A stretch of DNA of 64,000 nt from Microcaldota archaeon. Its GTDB lineage: Archaea > Micrarchaeota > Micrarchaeia > Micrarchaeales > CABMGC01. Within the stretch, counting starts at the first letter, position 1. The number at the start of each line of letters is the position of its first letter. The stretch lies in the NCBI GenBank assembly GCA_021797745.1, contig JAJZZD010000002.1, forward strand, positions 1-64,000. Reading direction: 5' to 3'. The position numbers and the translations under genes are program-made. Below are positions 61,541-64,000 of the stretch, piece after piece. The notes below the pieces were generated by a model. The model was not told the DNA's origin. It saw only the letters and a list, made by a program, of their open reading frames with translations, and did not search any database.

Positions 61541-62182
61541 TTAACACCTAATAAGTATATACCCTAATAGATATATAAGCCTTTCTACAAATTTAGAGGC
61601 CTCTCTACATGCCTTCGATTCCTCTACACGACTTTTCCAATCCATGTGGAGAAAAGTCTCAACGAAAGTCTCAAAACGAGCTTTTTTGTTGAGGAACTTA
61701 TGCACATCAATATTAGAGCCGTCCATGTAGAGTTTCATGTAGAGAAACTCCCGCCTTGCAGCCGCCGCCCGTCCAAAAGACACCTTCGGTGTCGCACGGC
61801 GGGCTGCGGCGGCTGCGGCTACTTTGTAGGACATGGGCTGCGTTAAGACTGATTTTGACCCCCACGCAAAATCAGCCGCTTGCTAGGTTGCTAGTTTAAA
61901 GTCCGTTGGGACGTCAGGGAGCCACCTCGCGAGCTTGCGCAAGCAAGCGATAGAGATTGGCGAACCAAGGAAGGAGATTAGTTTGAATTCAATGTATAAC
62001 GTAAACTGATAGAGATAGTATAGTGAATAAACCAGCAAAAATCGGCCACAACAAGAAAGCTCATACAAATGTGCCTAGGAAGCTAGAAGCGCAGCTAGAA
62101 TTATTGGAGTATACTATTGAAGTATTAAGTTTAAGACTGACATATATAACCACTTACTTCTAGTGAGCTTTTCATACTTTCA
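61541..62182. other. Gene-poor remnant with GC-rich inverted repeats
   Basis: I see no convincing gene. A minus-strand frame (61541-61834) exists, but its start is an alanine-rich stretch produced by a GC-rich inverted repeat: GCAGCCGCCGC near 61757 against its complement near 61808, with an inner GACACC/GGTGTC hairpin. Copies of CTCTACATG or its complement recur at about 61601-61750. A 9-bp hairpin CTGATTTTG/CAAAATCAG (about 61847-61874) could be a terminator. The stretch looks like a recombined scar between the TA pair and the IS element. Confidence 0.45.
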
Positions 62183-63236
62183 CTAGGAACTTGACAAATT
62201 ATTAACTTTTTTGCATAATAAAGAAACTAACTGTTTTCTCTTCTCTTTTACTGCCGTAAATTTGTAAGAACAGAGCTCCTGTGGGCGACATTATGAATGT
62301 CGTCCGCCTTGCCAGGAGATAATGCAATGAAAATATACGAGATAAGAAATAAAATAGTAGAGGTTTGGGCAGCTGCACGCATAATAGTGCAAAGATACGG
62401 TCATACAAAGAAGTTTGCAAAACATTTTGTTGCATTTGCATTAAAACAAATGTTGCATTTTACAGATAATGAACTTGCAGAATTTCTTGGAAAAGACGAA
62501 ATCGGTAGGGAATTAGGATATGCAAAGGCACCGCATATTTCTACATTCTCGAAAGTGCGCAAGAGATCAGACATAAGAATAATGCAAGAATTGACTGATT
62601 GGCTCGTAATCAATCATTTCAAGGGCAAACAAATATCCCTGATTGCGCAGGACAGCACAGATATATCTGCATATGCACATAAAGATAAATCTGCAAGATA
62701 CGGACACAGGACACCTTCGAAAAAGGAGCAAAGAACTCTTAAGGAATTTACTAAAACATTGTTCTTTGGCTTCAAAGTACACATGATTGCAGAAGTGAAT
62801 GAGGAAGTGCCACTATGTTTTTCTGTAGAACCGGCGAATATACATGATAAGAAATTATTCACAGGATTGTTTGCAAATGTAAAAGAAAAATTTGTTTTGC
62901 AGTATATGGCAAAATACCTTGCCGATTCTGCATATGATTCTACAGACATAAAAATGGAATTAAGAAACAGCAATGCAGCACAGGTAATTTCAACGAGCAG
63001 TAGAGGTCATTTCAAATCAGAAGTGCCTAAGGACAAGGATTATGAGAAAAGATGGGCAATTGAAAGAATTTTCTCAAGACTAAAAGAGGTGTTTGGTCTT
63101 GCAAAAAACAGGTTCGTCGGCATAAAGAATATCGCAATGCATGTTCATGCCTGCATCCTCGCATACATGATAAAATACGTGCTGTGATGGGTTTTGTATT
63201 TGACGAGGTGACGAAATGTAAATGTCAAGTGCCTAG
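62183..63236 (+). mobile_element. IS4/IS5-superfamily insertion sequence
   Basis: About 1.05 kb with imperfect ends: left CTAGGAACTTGACA (62183-62196) and right TGTCAAGTGCCTAG (63223-63236), which match at 13 of 14 positions when inverted. One transposase gene fills it. I found no clear target duplication. A hairpin (GGCGACATT/AATGTCGTC) lies upstream of the gene. Confidence 0.8.
62327..63187 (+). CDS. DDE transposase
   Basis: The 286-residue protein carries the DDE triad of IS4/IS5-type enzymes: first Asp in AQDSTDISAYAH, second in LADSAYDSTDI, and Glu in KRWAIERIFSRLKEVFGL (the Y-x2-R-x3-E-x6-K region). I choose the ATG at 62327 because AGGAGAT lies 6 nt before it. The frame is intact, so the element could be active. 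Confidence 0.92.
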   Translation: MKIYEIRNKIVEVWAAARIIVQRYGHTKKFAKHFVAFALKQMLHFTDNELAEFLGKDEIGRELGYAKAPHISTFSKVRKRSDIRIMQELTDWLVINHFKGKQISLIAQDSTDISAYAHKDKSARYGHRTPSKKEQRTLKEFTKTLFFGFKVHMIAEVNEEVPLCFSVEPANIHDKKLFTGLFANVKEKFVLQYMAKYLADSAYDSTDIKMELRNSNAAQVISTSSRGHFKSEVPKDKDYEKRWAIERIFSRLKEVFGLAKNRFVGIKNIAMHVHACILAYMIKYVL

Positions 63237-63294
63237 CCATATGCCAAATACCTACACTTTTAAACCTTGCATAATAATATTATTCGGTGAATTC

Positions 63295-63543
63295 ATGGCA
63301 AGAGAAAAGGAAACTTTTGATAGATACTTGAAGTACAAGGCAAAACACACGGGATGGTACATATTCAGGTCCCTCTACTGGGCAATATACTTCATAGCAA
63401 TAGGGATTGTACAGATAGCATACGGAAATGTTTTTCCAGCACAGGACTATCTGGGCTTTGTGCTGGTTCTTTTCGGGCTGATGCTCGCAATTTATGGACT
63501 GGTGGAAAACCTTCACCACAAGCTGATGGAAAGATATGCCTGA
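63295..63543 (+). CDS. Small two-span membrane protein
   Basis: From the ATG at 63295 (GGTGA 4 nt upstream, TATA TTTTAAAC about 63258) the 82-residue product has a basic start (MAREKETFDRYLKYKAKHTG) and two spans (about 26-46 and 52-70). The upstream part of the longer frame belongs to the IS end and is not coding. Function unknown. Confidence 0.78.
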   Translation: MAREKETFDRYLKYKAKHTGWYIFRSLYWAIYFIAIGIVQIAYGNVFPAQDYLGFVLVLFGLMLAIYGLVENLHHKLMERYA

Positions 63544-63643
63544 ATGCATAATTGCCTAATTGACTGCGGCTTAACCCCGCATTACAGAATTGGCATGGAT
63601 GTGCCACAGGCAGGAGATACTTTGAAACGTGCAGCTGGATTAG

Positions 63644-64000
63644 ATGCGAATACCTAACATATACGAGTCGAAAAACCTCAAGCTATTCATAGCTATACCC
63701 ATAGCGTTGCTCTTGTTCGGGCTGTACTTCTCGACGCGCATAAACCTTGACAGCTCACTAAGCGGCGGTGTGGCGATAACGCTTCAGACAAACACTACTG
63801 TGCAGATATCGCAGATAGCAAGCCAGGTAAGCTCTGTTTTGCACGTCAGCAACCCGCAGATACAGACCGCCCCAGGTGGCATACAAGTAACGCTTTCGGC
63901 CAACAAGACTCTTGTAAGCGCCTACAATTATCAGATAAACTTTTTTGAGTACCTCAACAACTACTCAACCGGCACTTACGACCAGGCGATAGCAGCGGCG
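63644..64000 (+). CDS. SecD/SecF-family protein-export membrane protein, 5' part (probably SecF)
   Basis: The 119 codons present read MRIPNIYESKNLKLFIAI, a first membrane span, then INLDSSLSGGVAITLQTNT, which is the conserved glycine-rich start of the SecD/SecF periplasmic domain. The gene continues past the window. SecDF uses the proton gradient to help pull proteins through SecYEG. SecF is preferred from the short loop before SGGV, but SecD is possible. Confidence 0.75.
   Translation, partial: MRIPNIYESKNLKLFIAIPIALLLFGLYFSTRINLDSSLSGGVAITLQTNTTVQISQIASQVSSVLHVSNPQIQTAPGGIQVTLSANKTLVSAYNYQINFFEYLNNYSTGTYDQAIAAA

Noticed and set aside
61601-61750. CTCTACATG-type words as a CRISPR-like array
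   Set aside because: The words are short, in both orientations and irregularly spaced; there are no unique spacers of constant length.
61541-61834. Minus-strand frame of 97 codons
   Set aside because: Its start is an alanine-rich translation of a GC-rich inverted repeat, the rest matches nothing, and the promoter of the toxin-antitoxin pair lies inside its end.

Overview
This window comes from an archaeal chromosome, most likely a DPANN-type archaeon of the Micrarchaeota/ARMAN kind. That placement is an inference. Directly visible archaeal markers are HMG-CoA synthase and reductase, eukaryote-type ribosomal proteins (uL30, uL15, eL40), an Alba chromatin protein, a beta-CASP RNase of the archaeal CPSF type, endonuclease Q, a UbiA-type lipid prenyltransferase, TATA-box promoters and Shine-Dalgarno sequences of the GGTGAT type. 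The host genes are compact, often overlap by 4 nt, and are interleaved with many orphan proteins.

Region by region: 1-5.6 kb holds a metabolic block on the minus strand: a 2-oxoacid:ferredoxin oxidoreductase (fused gamma-alpha subunit plus beta) that would yield acetyl-CoA, followed by HMG-CoA synthase and thiolase, with HMG-CoA reductase next to it. Together these feed the mevalonate route to isoprenoid lipids. 5.7-8.2 kb has a lipid-linked glycosyltransferase and an oxidative-folding pair (VKOR plus a thioredoxin-fold DUF929 protein). 8.4-16.6 kb carries uL30/uL15, a GT4 glycosyltransferase, a coiled-coil protein, a beta-CASP RNase, a nucleotidyltransferase-like protein, eL40 and small regulators, and ends at a tRNA-Pro(TGG) gene.

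16.64-29.07 kb is a composite mobile island in the 3' end of that tRNA gene. Its main part is a complete casposon (16683-27435; 10.75 kb). It has 31-bp terminal inverted repeats, a 14-bp target-site duplication that includes the end of the tRNA, an intact Cas1-family integrase, a large family B DNA polymerase with intact motifs, an HNH nuclease candidate, an Alba-domain protein and many small membrane proteins in two divergent operons. The operons are separated by a repeat-rich control region. Between the casposon and a second, 31-bp partial copy of the tRNA lies an AbiEi/AbiEii toxin-antitoxin pair, the remnant of an older insertion.

29.1-53 kb is host sequence: a secreted CAP protein, a copper-type P-ATPase preceded by a YHS protein with an in-frame stop, a cytosolic HtrA, a LemA/GIDE pair, DUF192, an AdoMet-decarboxylase-like protein, an SDR, Alba, a CBS protein, endonuclease III plus endonuclease Q, a membrane Lon-like protease, HIT, UbiA prenyltransferase, a membrane glycosyltransferase, a NodU/CmcH carbamoyltransferase and a GT2 enzyme. 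53.2-56.1 kb contains a small operon behind a potentially structured leader RNA, and a large Lrp-like regulator with a truncated tandem copy. 56.2-60 kb holds GNAT, M20 peptidase, methyltransferase and YchF-type GTPase genes. After tRNA-Leu(CAG) (60129-60214) comes a graveyard of mobile DNA: a frameshifted Fic/Doc toxin, an integrase fragment, a wHTH/RelE toxin-antitoxin pair and a complete IS element. The window ends inside a SecD/SecF-type gene.
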